Positions 5,800 to 5,807 of a stretch of DNA of 5,807 nucleotides are shown here, in pieces. How positions within the stretch are numbered: the stretch's first letter is position 1; each line of letters begins with the position of its first letter. The stretch is from Gammaproteobacteria bacterium (lineage in GTDB: Bacteria > Pseudomonadota > Gammaproteobacteria > Pseudomonadales > Pseudomonadaceae): assembly GCA_012800475.1 (NCBI GenBank), contig JAAZJF010000159.1:1-5807 (forward strand), in the 5' to 3' direction. The notes beneath the pieces were generated by a model that was not told the DNA's origin, searched no databases, and worked only from the letters and a program-made list of their open reading frames with translations. The position numbers and the translations under genes are program-made.

Positions 5800-5807
5800 G
5801 CAACCCA

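Overview
The window is a phosphate-signalling locus followed by a transporter/stress-protein pair. It most resembles a gammaproteobacterium of the Pseudomonadaceae. PhoU, PhoR and PhoB all carry stretches I recognise from Pseudomonas homologues, for example LWGEVFD and EWWNRAAE in PhoR and ILARRQPAASDLRL in PhoU. Base composition looks moderate (by eye near 50% GC), lower than in typical large-genome Pseudomonas, so a lower-GC relative is my inference. No rRNA, tRNA, CRISPR array or insertion sequence was seen.

Layout, left to right. (1) Positions 1-280 hold the 3' end of pstB, the ATPase of the high-affinity phosphate ABC transporter. The last 50 or so residues are clean, but upstream of about position 128 the homology continues only in broken, alternating frames. 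(2) phoU (331-1077, +) follows in the usual pst-phoU order. (3) phoR (minus) converges on phoU across a short gap that contains a 7-bp tandem repeat and a possible hairpin. (4) phoB (minus) lies just upstream of phoR, so phoB-phoR is an operon read leftward. (5) A 219-222 bp divergent intergenic region carries a strong Pho box oriented toward phoB. (6) A SulP/SLC26 anion transporter with a C-terminal STAS domain (3361-4845, +) is followed after 10 bp by a tandem-domain universal stress protein (4856-5707, +), almost certainly one transcript. (7) The last 100 bp hold a composite stem-loop and an Anr/FNR-like near-palindrome at the right edge.

How the parts work together. PstB powers phosphate import. 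PhoU relays the state of the Pst transporter to the sensor kinase PhoR. PhoR phosphorylates or dephosphorylates PhoB, and PhoB-P binds Pho boxes, including the one ahead of its own gene. The SulP-Usp pair has no established place in this pathway. Its substrate cannot be assigned from sequence.

The core genes are well-known families and I see no clear new system. The points most worth a second look are the broken pstB, the unusually tight phoU/phoR arrangement, the SulP-Usp pair beside the Pho regulator, and the small structured elements at gene ends.
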